Shown one piece after another: positions 34,893 to 44,403 of a stretch of DNA of 64,000 nucleotides (position 1 is the stretch's first letter; the number at the start of each line of letters is the position of its first letter). The position numbers and the translations under genes are program-made. The stretch is from Sphingobacteriaceae bacterium (GTDB lineage Bacteria > Bacteroidota > Bacteroidia > B-17B0 > Aurantibacillaceae): positions 5,022,001 to 5,086,000 of the forward strand of contig NVQB01000001.1 of the NCBI GenBank assembly GCA_002319075.1. Direction: 5' to 3'. The notes below the pieces were generated by a model that was given only the letters and a program-made list of their open reading frames with translations, made no database searches and was not told the DNA's origin.

Positions 34893-36051
34893 CTCTTTTA
34901 ATCGGTTGCCAGACACTTGTTTTAATGCCTTGTGTAAATTTTATAAACCCATCGAGTAATGCCAGGTTCATGAGGTAAAAATGACTAATGAATTTCAAAA
35001 AAGAGTTTTGAAATTTAAAAAAATGGTCAAGAATGGGAAATGAAAGTCCGAAGAGTTGCATAAAAAATAATACGCTAAAAATAGGCTGGAATGAACAAAG
35101 AAAGAGTGATGAAAAAAGGCTCAGGATGAGAAAAAAAGGTGTGAGCCAGCGTAAAACCTTGTGTGACCAGAAGGTATAACTAATTGGCTTCCAGAAAGTA
35201 ATAAGCAGTTTCTTAAAGAAAAAAAGATTCTGAAAATTTCCGGAAGAGATTCTGACCTTTCGTTTATATTCGCCGGCAGTATCAGAGGGCACATCCTCAA
35301 TGCAAATTGCTTCTGAATTAAAAAGTGTATATTTTCCACGGTTTAAAACCTGCATGGTAATAAAAAAATCGTCTACTATAAATTTTAGTGGCACTTTGCT
35401 AAAAAGGTTATCACGAATAGCATAACAGCCTCCTTCAGCCCCCATAATTAAATTAAATGCATTGCTTTCGCAGGACTTAATTTTATTTTCCATTGAGAGG
35501 TATTTTTTCTCTTGAATTGCTATTCCCTCATCGTTCAATGACTCTTTTACAATGTTACCAGCCACAATTCCAACCCGGTGATCTTTAAATTTTTTCACCA
35601 GTTCAAAAAGTGTTGTTGGTTTAAAAATTACATTGGCATCGGTCATGATCAAAATTTCTTCATCTCCCATAGATTGCAGATGGTTAATGATACTGATTTT
35701 ACCAACCCTTCCCGTAAATTTTACGAGTTCAAGATTTTGATATTTTTTCTTGAGAGATTCCACGATGGCGTCTGTATTATCGGCAGAAGCATCGGATCCC
35801 ACATAAACTTTTATTTTAGCTGGCGGATAGGTAGTGTTAAAAATAGAGTCGATTTTTTCTTTAATTACTTTTTCTTCATTGTAGGCAGCCACTAGAACTG
35901 CGACATTTGGAAGAAGTTCGTCAGCTTGATATTCAAGGATTTTATTTTTTGATTTTGAAAAAAAAATCATCATAACTGCGGGATAAAGCAGGTAGGTATG
36001 CACTATCAAAGCCACTGACGCTGTAAAAACTATCAGCAGAAAGCTATGCAT
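34885..36051 (-). CDS. membrane glycosyltransferase family 2
   Basis: 388 residues. One N-terminal TM, GT-A fold with VLVAAYNEEKVIKEKI, GSDASADNTDAIV, ILIMTDANVIFKPTTL (the DXD-like D.N site) and a later VDDFFITMQVLNRG, then TMs at about 280-350. Processive or lipid-linked sugar transfer in the envelope is likely; the sugar is unknown. Joined at both ends by 8-nt overlaps (ATGCATAG with GT4; ATGTTTAA with the OstA-like gene). Confidence 0.9.
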   Translation of the reverse strand: MHSFLLIVFTASVALIVHTYLLYPAVMMIFFSKSKNKILEYQADELLPNVAVLVAAYNEEKVIKEKIDSIFNTTYPPAKIKVYVGSDASADNTDAIVESLKKKYQNLELVKFTGRVGKISIINHLQSMGDEEILIMTDANVIFKPTTLFELVKKFKDHRVGIVAGNIVKESLNDEGIAIQEKKYLSMENKIKSCESNAFNLIMGAEGGCYAIRDNLFSKVPLKFIVDDFFITMQVLNRGKYTLFNSEAICIEDVPSDTAGEYKRKVRISSGNFQNLFFFKKLLITFWKPISYTFWSHKVLRWLTPFFLILSLFSSLFLCSFQPIFSVLFFMQLFGLSFPILDHFFKFQNSFLKFISHFYLMNLALLDGFIKFTQGIKTSVWQPIKRDV

Positions 36052-37252
36052 TTAATAATTTGTTGTAAAATTCAACAAGGCGGGCCGCTACTTTGAAGTT
36101 ATCAAATTCAGCACGGGCAAATTCAGCAGCATTTTTTTCCAGGTCTGTTCTTATCGAATTGTCTTTTAGAAGTTTTATAACTGCATTTGAAAACTCTTTG
36201 GCATTATCAGCTATAAGAATATTTTTACCATCCGTGTAATTTATACCCTCTGCGCCAATGCTGGTGCTAACTATTGCTTTGCCATAAGCCATACCTTCAA
36301 TAATCTTTATCCTTAAACCACTACCCGACCAAAGTGGAACTATCATTACCTGGTGTTGTTGAAAAAATGCTTTTCCATTTTCAACATTTTCAACGATTAC
36401 TACGTTAGGTCTGGTTATATGAAAAAATTCAAGAGGCATGCCCCTGCCCGCTACTATTAATTTTGCTTCTGGTACCTCCTTGTGAATTGTATCCCAACAG
36501 TTAGTCAAAAACCAATTCGCCGCTTCCTGGTTGGGAAGCCAATCCATCGATCCGAAATAAAAAATAGTTTTGGCTTTCTCGTTCAGATTGAGTTTGGTCT
36601 GGTAACTCTTAACGTCGACACCAGTTATGCAACTAAAAATCGGTTTAGTAAACCCTAATTTTTTAAACTCATCCTCATCTGTTTTCGTGATAGGTACAAT
36701 TGCATCCACCTTCGCCATAACTTCCATCTCAAACTTTTTAAGACGCTTGTTCTGGAGGGTTAAATAGATTTTTTTAGCACTCATTTTTTCGTGAGCAATA
36801 TGCCTTCTCCAGATAAAATGTTCAATATTGTGTGCTCTCAAAACTACCCTGGCTTTTGAATATTTTTTTATGGTGTCGATATAAACACCCATAAACAAGC
36901 CCTCTACCTGCACTATGTCAAAGGTTTCTGACTTTAATGTTTCGATCAATTTTCGTTCAAACGCTTTAAAATAAAACCTTGAAACAAAGTAGGAACTACC
37001 TGTAAATAGATTAAAAAACGCTCCAAGGGCGGATGTATTGGTGTTATTATATACAGAAGCGTAGTGTGATTTGATTTTAAATTCTTGAGGAACTTCAGAA
37101 TCAGCCTTAAAATGTTTTTTTGTATTAATGGTTAGTAAATGTAAAGGAATGTTGTTTTCAATGAAGCCCTTGGCCATATTAAAGATAGCAATACTACTCC
37201 CGTCATTTGTAGGGTAAGGCGCTTTATTAGATATCTGTAAAACTTTAAACAC
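36044..37252 (-). CDS. glycosyltransferase family 4 (group 1)
   Basis: 402 residues. A GTG at 37252 gives MFKVLQISNKAPYPTNDGSSIAI, the normal GT4 N-terminus, and the usual 8-nt overlap GTGTTTAA with the LptF/G stop; the longer upstream frame would overlap the permease further. The GT-B C-terminal half has FYFGSMDWLPNQEA, IVAGRGMPLEF and the E-x7-E region LRIKIIEGMAYGKAIVSTSIGAEGI. Cytoplasmic transfer of a sugar to LPS or exopolysaccharide is inferred. Confidence 0.88.
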   Translation of the reverse strand: MFKVLQISNKAPYPTNDGSSIAIFNMAKGFIENNIPLHLLTINTKKHFKADSEVPQEFKIKSHYASVYNNTNTSALGAFFNLFTGSSYFVSRFYFKAFERKLIETLKSETFDIVQVEGLFMGVYIDTIKKYSKARVVLRAHNIEHFIWRRHIAHEKMSAKKIYLTLQNKRLKKFEMEVMAKVDAIVPITKTDEDEFKKLGFTKPIFSCITGVDVKSYQTKLNLNEKAKTIFYFGSMDWLPNQEAANWFLTNCWDTIHKEVPEAKLIVAGRGMPLEFFHITRPNVVIVENVENGKAFFQQHQVMIVPLWSGSGLRIKIIEGMAYGKAIVSTSIGAEGINYTDGKNILIADNAKEFSNAVIKLLKDNSIRTDLEKNAAEFARAEFDNFKVAARLVEFYNKLLNA

Positions 37253-38675
37253 GTGTTTTTTTCTTGAACAATTTACCAATCCATGTATAATAGACCGTGG
37301 CATCAAATATAGCAGAATCGTTGGCTGCTTTAACTGTTAAAAAAATACTTATCGGCATAAAAATTACCAGAGGCGCCCACAGAGCTTGCCATGGAGGCAT
37401 AAGGCCATCTATCGCCAACGAATTAAACATTTCCGTTAAGATATAAAAAGTAAGAAAGAAAAATACAGAAACTATTACCGGAAGCCCCAAACCACCTTTT
37501 TTAATAATTGCACCAAGCGGTGCGCCTACAAAAAATAAAATAATGCAGGCAAAACACACTACAATTTTTTTATGCCATTCCATCAGAAATTGATTAATCT
37601 GCATGTCTTCCCCCTCTCTGCCGATGCTGTAACTATCCACATTGCCTGCCGCCGTGCGGGCAATATTTAATGCATTTTGAATAGCCATATTAAACTGATC
37701 GGTCTTTAAACTATCATAAAAAATTTGAACATTGCTAGTAGGAAAAGCATTTTTAGAACCTATGAGCGCAGAAGTTCTGCTGTAAAAGGAAGTTTTGGAT
37801 TGATGAATTAGATTATCTACACGCCTCCTTAAAACCCTCCTGGTGGAATCTACTACCGAATCTATTTGCCAGACATTCAGCATTTCACCATGATTTTTAA
37901 AAAGTTCTTCATTTGTACGTTTCATTTTAAAATCCTCAAGCGGAATTTTAACCTGGAGTTGTTTGTAGATAAGATGAGAAAGCGCTTTTTGAGAGCCTGA
38001 TTTATTTTGATCATCTTCCATATAACGGTTACCATCTCTTAAAATTAGCACTAATGCAGACGTATCGGCGGTTGTGGTGATCTTTCCAGTTTTAGAATAC
38101 ATCTGAATGGTATTGCCCTGGTGAGAACTATGATCATAAATATAAACATCATAAAGTACGTCTTTTTTTGGAGATTTTTTTCCAACGCGTAAACTGTAAT
38201 TATCGATCTGATTGTAGAATATCCCTTCTTTAATATTTACTGCGGGTTTTTTTTGCCGTATATCGTACAAGAGTGCGGTAGAATTTAACTGCACTACAGG
38301 TAAAATAAAATTATTGAAAAGAAAAGTGAGTCCGGCAAGAAATAAGATCAGAATAAAAACAGCCTTCATAATTCTGAAAAGCGAAAGTCCGGAAGATTTC
38401 ATGGCGGCCAGTTCGTAAGCTTCGGCCATGTTACCAAAACTCATAATAGACGCCAGTAAAACTGCTAATGGAATACATTGGGGAATTATGGCGATCCAGG
38501 CGTAGGCAAACAGTTGTAATAAATCTGTGGTTTTAAGTCCTTTACCTATAAAATCGTCGAGGTAAGTAATAACAATTTGCACCAAAAACAATAGAAAAAC
38601 ACTTATGAAAAGTGTCGCAAAAAAAGGAGGTAAAAACGACTTGAGCGTTAGTGTATGTAATTTTTTCAGAAACAC
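37245..38675 (-). CDS. LptF/LptG-family permease (YjgP/YjgQ)
   Basis: An inner-membrane component of the LPS export ABC transporter that hands LPS to the periplasmic bridge. 476 residues with start GTG at 38675. N-terminal TM1-3 with LPPFFATLFISVFLLFLVQI, SMAEAYELAAMKSSGLSLFRIM (the coupling region), a long periplasmic beta-jellyroll domain of about 300 residues, and three C-terminal TMs (FVGAPLGAIIKKGGLGLPVIV). First gene of a four-gene operon with GT4, GT2 and OstA-like proteins. Whether it is the LptF or LptG paralogue cannot be told from sequence alone. Confidence 0.92.
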   Translation of the reverse strand: MFLKKLHTLTLKSFLPPFFATLFISVFLLFLVQIVITYLDDFIGKGLKTTDLLQLFAYAWIAIIPQCIPLAVLLASIMSFGNMAEAYELAAMKSSGLSLFRIMKAVFILILFLAGLTFLFNNFILPVVQLNSTALLYDIRQKKPAVNIKEGIFYNQIDNYSLRVGKKSPKKDVLYDVYIYDHSSHQGNTIQMYSKTGKITTTADTSALVLILRDGNRYMEDDQNKSGSQKALSHLIYKQLQVKIPLEDFKMKRTNEELFKNHGEMLNVWQIDSVVDSTRRVLRRRVDNLIHQSKTSFYSRTSALIGSKNAFPTSNVQIFYDSLKTDQFNMAIQNALNIARTAAGNVDSYSIGREGEDMQINQFLMEWHKKIVVCFACIILFFVGAPLGAIIKKGGLGLPVIVSVFFFLTFYILTEMFNSLAIDGLMPPWQALWAPLVIFMPISIFLTVKAANDSAIFDATVYYTWIGKLFKKKTRV

Positions 38676-38753
38676 AATTTCGTGTATAAAAATACAGTTA
38701 TTTGCTTACTTTTAATTTATAAATTAAACAAACTTTGTTATTTTTGTTGACTT

Positions 38754-39503
38754 ATGATAAACGGAAAAAAAATAATTGCGGTTCTTCCCGCTTACAATGC
38801 GGCACTCACATTAAAGAAGACTTACGACGAAATTCCATTTGATATTGTAGACGATGTTGTGCTGGTAGATGATCACAGTAAAGATAACACTTCGGAAGTT
38901 GCAAAAGGAATTGGAATAAAGCACGTGATCCGTCACGAAAAAAATAAAGGATACGGCGGAAACCAAAAAACATGTTATGATACTGCTATGAATCTGGGAG
39001 CTGATATTGTAATTATGCTTCATCCCGATTATCAATACACTCCTAAACTAATTCAAAGCTTGAGCTATTTGATCGCAAATGACCTTTACCCTGTAGCCTT
39101 TGGTTCAAGAATTTTAGGAAAAGGCGCGTTAAAAGGTGGTATGCCATTGTATAAATACATTTTTAACCGTATGCTTACCTTCACTCAAAATGTTTTAATA
39201 AATCAAAAATTATCTGAATACCATACGGGTTACCGTGCCTTTTCTAAAGAAGTAATTCAAAAAATTAATTATCACGCAAACTCAGATGATTTTGTGTTTG
39301 ATAACCAGATGATCTCACAAATATTTTACGCCGGCTTTGATATAGCTGAAGTTACTTGTCCTACAAAATATTTTCCAGAGGCCAGTTCTATAAATTTTAG
39401 AAGAAGTGCAAAATACGGAATGGGAGTTTTAGGAGTTTCGTTCACACACTTCTTCAACCGTATAGGATTGTTAAAATCAGAAATTTATAAAACCAAAAAC
39501 TAA
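38754..39503 (+). CDS. glycosyltransferase family 2, polyprenyl-phosphate sugar synthase type
   Basis: 249 residues, GT-A fold without transmembrane helices. ITAVLPAYNA-like N-terminus (IIAVLPAYNAALTLKKTYDEI), VDDHSKDNTSEVA, IVIMLHPDYQYTPKLI (the acidic metal site) and SSINFRRSAKYGMGVLG. Resembles dolichol/undecaprenyl-phosphate sugar transferases of the DPM1 group. TATTTTTG lies at 38739-38746, 7 nt before the ATG. The next gene follows after 5 nt. Confidence 0.88.
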   Translation: MINGKKIIAVLPAYNAALTLKKTYDEIPFDIVDDVVLVDDHSKDNTSEVAKGIGIKHVIRHEKNKGYGGNQKTCYDTAMNLGADIVIMLHPDYQYTPKLIQSLSYLIANDLYPVAFGSRILGKGALKGGMPLYKYIFNRMLTFTQNVLINQKLSEYHTGYRAFSKEVIQKINYHANSDDFVFDNQMISQIFYAGFDIAEVTCPTKYFPEASSINFRRSAKYGMGVLGVSFTHFFNRIGLLKSEIYKTKN

Positions 39504-39508
39504 ATAAG

Positions 39509-40183
39509 ATGGCGGTTTATCGTTTTAAAGTTTTCCTGGAAGATAATGAAGATGTTTTTAGAGACATTGACATTAAAGCTGCACAGACCTTTGAGCAGTT
39601 CCATACCATTATACAAGAGGCTTTCAAATTTGATGCAAAGCATGCCTCCGCGTTTTTTGTAAGTGATGATTACTGGCGCAAAGGTCAGGAAATTACTCTT
39701 CGAAAAGAGGATCTTCCTCTAGAAGAAGAAGAAATTCGCAAAAATGTAGATCCAAAGAAGTTAATGTCTGAGACGAAAATTGCAAAGTTTATCGAGCAGC
39801 CGCACCAGCGTTTTGTTTACGTTTTTGATCCTGTTGTTCAATGGACTTTTCTTATTGAGATGATTAAGATTGTGGAAGAAAACTCTAAATTAAACTACCC
39901 TGCAATTATAAAAAGTTACGGTACTGCCCCAAAACAATATAAACAAGTTAATCTTGCTAAAGAAGAACTTAGTCCAGATATGGCGATGGCCGGTTTGCTT
40001 GCCGATCCTGAAGAAGATGAGGATGACGCCGCTTACAAAACACTTGACACAGGTGAAGAAGGGGTTGAGGAGGATGATATAAATAGTCTTGAAGGTGAGG
40101 AAGGTGAAGAAGTAGAAAACGAAGAAGGACACGACGAAGAAGGCGCTGAGGATTTAGGGTTTGATAGCGAAGAAGAACATTAA
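39509..40183 (+). CDS. pRiA4b ORF-3-like protein with long acidic tail
   Basis: 224 residues. The N-terminal ~120 residues match the plasmid pRiA4b ORF-3 (TnpR-like) fold: YRFKVFLEDNEDVFRDIDIKA, TFEQFHTIIQEAFKFD and FIEQPHQRFVYVFDP. From about 160 the chain is almost entirely Glu/Asp/Gly. The family is annotated with plasmid and IS origin but is widespread in chromosomes; its role is unknown. The acidic tail may bind basic proteins or mimic DNA. Probably co-transcribed with the GT2 gene 5 nt upstream. Convergent with the next gene, gap 3 nt. Confidence 0.8.
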   Translation: MAVYRFKVFLEDNEDVFRDIDIKAAQTFEQFHTIIQEAFKFDAKHASAFFVSDDYWRKGQEITLRKEDLPLEEEEIRKNVDPKKLMSETKIAKFIEQPHQRFVYVFDPVVQWTFLIEMIKIVEENSKLNYPAIIKSYGTAPKQYKQVNLAKEELSPDMAMAGLLADPEEDEDDAAYKTLDTGEEGVEEDDINSLEGEEGEEVENEEGHDEEGAEDLGFDSEEEH

Positions 40184-40186
40184 CCT

Positions 40187-40729
40187 TTACTTGGAAGAAG
40201 TTGTTGTGGTATCACTATTCAGGTGTTGAAAATCTATATTTATTATTTTTATATTCTTGTTTTTAGTCATCTTAACCCGCACAATTCCAATTTCTCTTAT
40301 TAAAAAACCTGTAGCTAACAAAGCGGCCGAAATGTAGGCCGCTTTTTCATTGAAAACAGGCGAAGTATCGGTAATAACATTATTAACAGTATTGAGTGTG
40401 ACAAATCCCACTCCAACCATAAAAAAGATTGTCTGAAAAGTAGTTATCAGCGGATTGTGTTTTCTCAAACGTAAAGCCTTTATCTGGTCCAACTTCACTT
40501 CTGTATAGTTTTCAAAAAGAATGGTACTGTCTTGTAACTTGATAATCTTGTCTTTATTAAAATGATGCTCACCTTTTAACTTAAACTCCAGCATTTCAGT
40601 GTTTAATACGTCAATAATTTTAGGGCTTCCAAAGCGCATATAAGTCACGCGTAAAAGAGATTGTGATTGGGCTTTTGCTAAACCCGCAGATAAAACAATT
40701 AATAAGAGAATATATTTTAAATATTTCAT
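40187..40729 (-). CDS. exported membrane-associated hypothetical protein
   Basis: About 180 residues (two adjacent ATGs, 40732 and 40729). Signal peptide (YILLLIVLSAGLAKAQSQ), a soluble region (about 24-95) and two hydrophobic helices (about 100-118 and 132-150), then a basic tail ending in Thr/Ser residues. No recognised family; a Bacteroidota envelope protein of unknown function. Confidence 0.7.
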   Translation of the reverse strand: MKYLKYILLLIVLSAGLAKAQSQSLLRVTYMRFGSPKIIDVLNTEMLEFKLKGEHHFNKDKIIKLQDSTILFENYTEVKLDQIKALRLRKHNPLITTFQTIFFMVGVGFVTLNTVNNVITDTSPVFNEKAAYISAALLATGFLIREIGIVRVKMTKNKNIKIINIDFQHLNSDTTTTSSK

Positions 40730-40813
40730 CATGAAGGGCGTAATTAAAAGTACGTTATTAAATTGAATCTTTCAATTTATATGCCAACCACTTATATCCC
40801 AACCAGGCAGTAT

Positions 40814-42280
40814 CTATTTTATGAGTTTAAACCTTTTGAAGACCTTGTTGACTTCTTCAATGGTTTTAAATTTAAGATTCATAAGGGAGAAGATGATGAC
40901 TGTAAACGCGCTACCAAGAGATGCTTTTACAAGCGGATGCCAGGATGCTGGAATAAGCAGAATAAAAGCTACAGAGGTTATAATGCAGATCAAAATAAAA
41001 AAAGTGTGTTTTGAAAAAGGCTGCATTTTAAAGCGCAGAATGATATAGAAATATTTCAAAATATTGAAAACGCCAATCGCTAGAAGTGTAGCTGTAGCGG
41101 CACCAGAAATCCCGAAACGGGCAATCAGTATATTGTTAGCAAACAAAGAAACTACTATAAGTATAAATAAGAAAAAGGAAGCTGCGAAATACTTGTGAGA
41201 ATAAAGAATGACGGAAGAATTAACTCCCGTAAGCAGATTAAATAAGGACGAAAATGAAACGATAAAAAAAGCTGTTTTACCCTGGTGGTACTCAGCAGGT
41301 AGATTCATAAAAATTAAATCAATACCAGACCATAACAAACAAAAAAGAACTCCGCCTGCAAAAAACATGTAGCGACTGCTCATTTCGTAAATTTTTGCCA
41401 CCTCTGCCCTGTCATTAATATTCCATGCGTAGGCTATTTTCGGGCTGGCAATTCTATCAAGACTGTTAAATGGAATCTCCATAACCGCGCACATCATCAC
41501 GCAGGTTGCATAAACTCCCACCAATTTTTCATTTAAAAAATGTCCGATAAGCAATTGATCTATAAACTTAATACCAAGCGATGCGAAGGCGGTTAACATC
41601 ATTAAAAAACCAAAAAAGAAAATTTCTCTCAGATTTAAAGTTTTAAAAAATGCCAGGTTTATCCTAAAAGAAATGGAATTGTTTTTAAGAAGGTAAATAA
41701 GAAGTAAGATGAGTTGCACTAAAAAAACACCTATGAAGCACAATACAAAAAAGTGTTTATCTATAACGTTATAACTATAAAGCAGAACCACAATAAGTTG
41801 TCCAACCCTTGTAAAAATATCGGTTAAAAATACAGTAAAAGTTGTTTTAAGTAAGGCAGTGGAATAAATGGTGTAAACAGAGATTAAAGATAATATGTAG
41901 GCAAAAACAAGTGATTCGTTAAAATATTTGGGGAACTCCGGCGAATTGTGGTAGTAGCCGACAAAAAAAGATTTACCCAGGTATATGAGAAAACCAATAA
42001 TACAGGCTCCAAATGAGCTTACTAATAAAATTAAGGTAAACAGCCCATGATGCCGATTGTCGTCGTTTCTAATTTTAGGAAAAAAACGAAGTGTAATACT
42101 CCCTATTCCAAGCGGCATTAAAACTGCGGCCATCCAAGAAAAAGAAAAAAGTAAACGTACTAACCCAATGTCTGACGATGAAATTAAATTTGGTTGAATG
42201 TAAATTATTAAGAAGCCAAGAGCAGCACCAATGTAGCTTAATAAAGTGTTGTTTATACTTTGTTTTTTTATTTCCCCCAC
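40814..42280 (-). CDS. polysaccharide flippase (Wzx/MATE-like)
   Basis: 488 residues with about 12-14 TMs. GTG start at 42280. Shows the Wzx/RfbX pattern: N-terminal NNTLLSYIGAALGFLI, SITLRFFPKIRND, TAFASLGIKFIDQLLIGHF and FNSLDRIASPKIAYAW. Moves lipid-linked glycan across the inner membrane. Lies in the glycosyltransferase cluster, upstream of another GT4, which fits an exopolysaccharide or O-antigen role. Confidence 0.88.
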   Translation of the reverse strand: MGEIKKQSINNTLLSYIGAALGFLIIYIQPNLISSSDIGLVRLLFSFSWMAAVLMPLGIGSITLRFFPKIRNDDNRHHGLFTLILLVSSFGACIIGFLIYLGKSFFVGYYHNSPEFPKYFNESLVFAYILSLISVYTIYSTALLKTTFTVFLTDIFTRVGQLIVVLLYSYNVIDKHFFVLCFIGVFLVQLILLLIYLLKNNSISFRINLAFFKTLNLREIFFFGFLMMLTAFASLGIKFIDQLLIGHFLNEKLVGVYATCVMMCAVMEIPFNSLDRIASPKIAYAWNINDRAEVAKIYEMSSRYMFFAGGVLFCLLWSGIDLIFMNLPAEYHQGKTAFFIVSFSSLFNLLTGVNSSVILYSHKYFAASFFLFILIVVSLFANNILIARFGISGAATATLLAIGVFNILKYFYIILRFKMQPFSKHTFFILICIITSVAFILLIPASWHPLVKASLGSAFTVIIFSLMNLKFKTIEEVNKVFKRFKLIK

Positions 42281-42488
42281 TTATATAGACTTAAAATTGC
42301 ATTTGATATTGTTTATGGCACATTTGTCGCAATGAAGATAACATTCCAATACCTTTAATTTCAGAGCAAAAATAATATTATTTCGGGGTAAATTTAGTCA
42401 AAGCTTGTTAATCATTTGAAGCATAAATTTATGATTATCAGTACTGAAAAAGAAATACACCACATATCGCCGTGTGCGAATTGCTTTA

Positions 42489-43577
42489 CTACTTCGAAGA
42501 TAACACTTTATTATACAAGCTAATTTGAGTATCAATGTTGGAAGTAAGCTGATAGTTTTCATAAGCTTGCTTATAAGCCCTATCGATCATGGAATAATAT
42601 TTTTCAGGGTGTAAAACCAGGTCCGTGATCGCCTCCGCCGTTTGTTGTGCATTATTAAAATCGACAAATACAGCATTATTCGCGTCAGCAACAACTTCTA
42701 AAAAACCAGGTGTGGGTGTAACAACCAAAGGTATCTTGCATGCCATTGCTTCAATTAACGAGACTCCAAAACTTTCTTGTTTCGATAAATAAACGCAAAT
42801 GTCGATCTTCTCTAACCGATCTGGAATTTGTTCAGAATTAATCCAGCCTGAAAATTCAACTTTATCTTCAATTTTTAAATCTTTTACCAGTTGCCTCATC
42901 TTGTGCAACTTACTGCCATCGCCCGCCATTAGAAGCTGTAACTTATATTCCGGAATTTTTTTTGTTACCAGAGAAAATGCTTCAAGGAGTATTTCTGGTG
43001 CGTATATATTTTCGATTTTTTTAAAACATCCAATATAAATTATCTTGTCTTTGCAAAGCGGTGTATGCTCTCTTTTTCTAAAAAGGCTAAAATCTATTCC
43101 AAAAGGAATAACACAAATAGGCCGATTTGAATATAAACTCATCTCTTTGGCCATAGCATGACTTGTAGAAATTATACTGTAAGCCCTGCTTAGGTTGTAT
43201 TTAATGATCTGTTTATTTATAAAACCCTGTGTGGGGAAAAGAAAAACATCGCTTCCCCATGCCGTTACAAGATGTCTTTTAAAGCCTGTAAGGTTTGCAA
43301 GAAGTGAATAATTTGTAATGAAATGAGAATGCAAAATATCTGGCTTAAATTGCCTTATCATAGTCCTTAATTTTAAATAAAGTTCAATATATTTTGATAC
43401 TAAATTTCTATAAGGCTTTTTAGGGTAATACACGTCTTTAAGCACTTCATACCACTTATCTTCTGATGTTGGGGCGTTTATACTAAACAAAGCTACCGTT
43501 ACCTGTTTGTGTTTAAGAGCCAGGGCCCATTTTTTTGTATGAGACGAATTAATATTTGCTACTAAAAGAACTCTCAT
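42489..43577 (-). CDS. glycosyltransferase family 4 (group 1)
   Basis: 362 residues. GT-B fold with VLLVANINSSHTKKWA at the N-terminus, DILHSHFITNYSLLANLTG, GSDVFLFP and, in the C-terminal half, IIYIGCFKKIENIYAPEIL, LLMAGDGSKLHKM and QESFGVSLIEAMACKIPLVVTPTPGFLE (the E-x7-E nucleotide-sugar site). Cytosolic. A TAAATTTG element (43623-43616) is 38 nt before the ATG. Sugar unknown. Confidence 0.9.
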   Translation of the reverse strand: MRVLLVANINSSHTKKWALALKHKQVTVALFSINAPTSEDKWYEVLKDVYYPKKPYRNLVSKYIELYLKLRTMIRQFKPDILHSHFITNYSLLANLTGFKRHLVTAWGSDVFLFPTQGFINKQIIKYNLSRAYSIISTSHAMAKEMSLYSNRPICVIPFGIDFSLFRKREHTPLCKDKIIYIGCFKKIENIYAPEILLEAFSLVTKKIPEYKLQLLMAGDGSKLHKMRQLVKDLKIEDKVEFSGWINSEQIPDRLEKIDICVYLSKQESFGVSLIEAMACKIPLVVTPTPGFLEVVADANNAVFVDFNNAQQTAEAITDLVLHPEKYYSMIDRAYKQAYENYQLTSNIDTQISLYNKVLSSK

Positions 43578-43647
43578 AAAATACAGAATACTACTCCCTA
43601 ATCTTTTTTATTAGTCAAATTTAGCAAAAAGATCTGTCGGGAGTAAC

Positions 43648-44403
43648 CTATTGCCCTAGCAATGCGATTATTTCTTTTTTCTTTAGTTCTGAAATATAAA
43701 ATACCGTAGAATTTTTCATAGTTATATAGTGTTTTAAACCGGTAGAACATTTCTCAATAAAATTTACGTTCACATAACTAGTTTCATTTATTTTCAGGTA
43801 ATTAGAGAAATTTTTGAGGATGAATTCAAATTCGGATAAAGGCTTCGCAGAGGTATGCTTTTCGGAATAGTACTTTGTGAATAGCGTTTCGCTACTACCT
43901 TGTTCTATATACATAATCTCTTCAATATCCAGTAGTACCGCAGTGTTGTTGATGTTCAGCAATAATTTATTTAAAACCTTTTCAGAATTATATAAGCTGA
44001 CAATTTGTTTAAGATTATCCGACTTGTTTTGTTTACTCTTTATGCTTTGTTCCACTTTTTCTAAAGTGATTTTAAACTTATCAAGATCAATTGGTTTCAA
44101 AACATAATCTAAAGCATTAAAGTCAAAGGCTTGTAGAGTATATTCGTCGAAGCCAGTTATAAAAACAACATCAAAATCTATTTCCAAGAAGTGGCTTAAA
44201 AGATCAAAACCACTACCATCCGGCATTTTGATATCCAAAAAAACCACATTCGGCTTAAACTGCTTTATAACACTAATTCCATCGCGAACGTTTTCTGCTT
44301 CGCCTACGATCTCAAACCCGGGGTTTATTTTTACGACCAAAAGCTCAATCAGTTTCCTGTTTAAATATTCGTCGTCAATTATAACTGCTTTTATTTTACT
44401 CAT
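43648..44403 (-). CDS. LytTR-family response regulator
   Basis: 251 residues. Receiver domain with the D10/D11 acidic pair and Asp57 (VVFLDIKMPDGSGF), then a LytTR DNA-binding domain (about 150-250; LDIEEIMYIEQGSSETLFTKYY, FLKINETSYVNVNFIE). The ATG overlaps the kinase stop by 8 nt (ATGAGTAA), so it is the cognate partner of the propeller kinase. Target genes unknown; the glycan genes downstream are possible targets. Confidence 0.93.
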   Translation of the reverse strand: MSKIKAVIIDDEYLNRKLIELLVVKINPGFEIVGEAENVRDGISVIKQFKPNVVFLDIKMPDGSGFDLLSHFLEIDFDVVFITGFDEYTLQAFDFNALDYVLKPIDLDKFKITLEKVEQSIKSKQNKSDNLKQIVSLYNSEKVLNKLLLNINNTAVLLDIEEIMYIEQGSSETLFTKYYSEKHTSAKPLSEFEFILKNFSNYLKINETSYVNVNFIEKCSTGLKHYITMKNSTVFYISELKKKEIIALLGQ

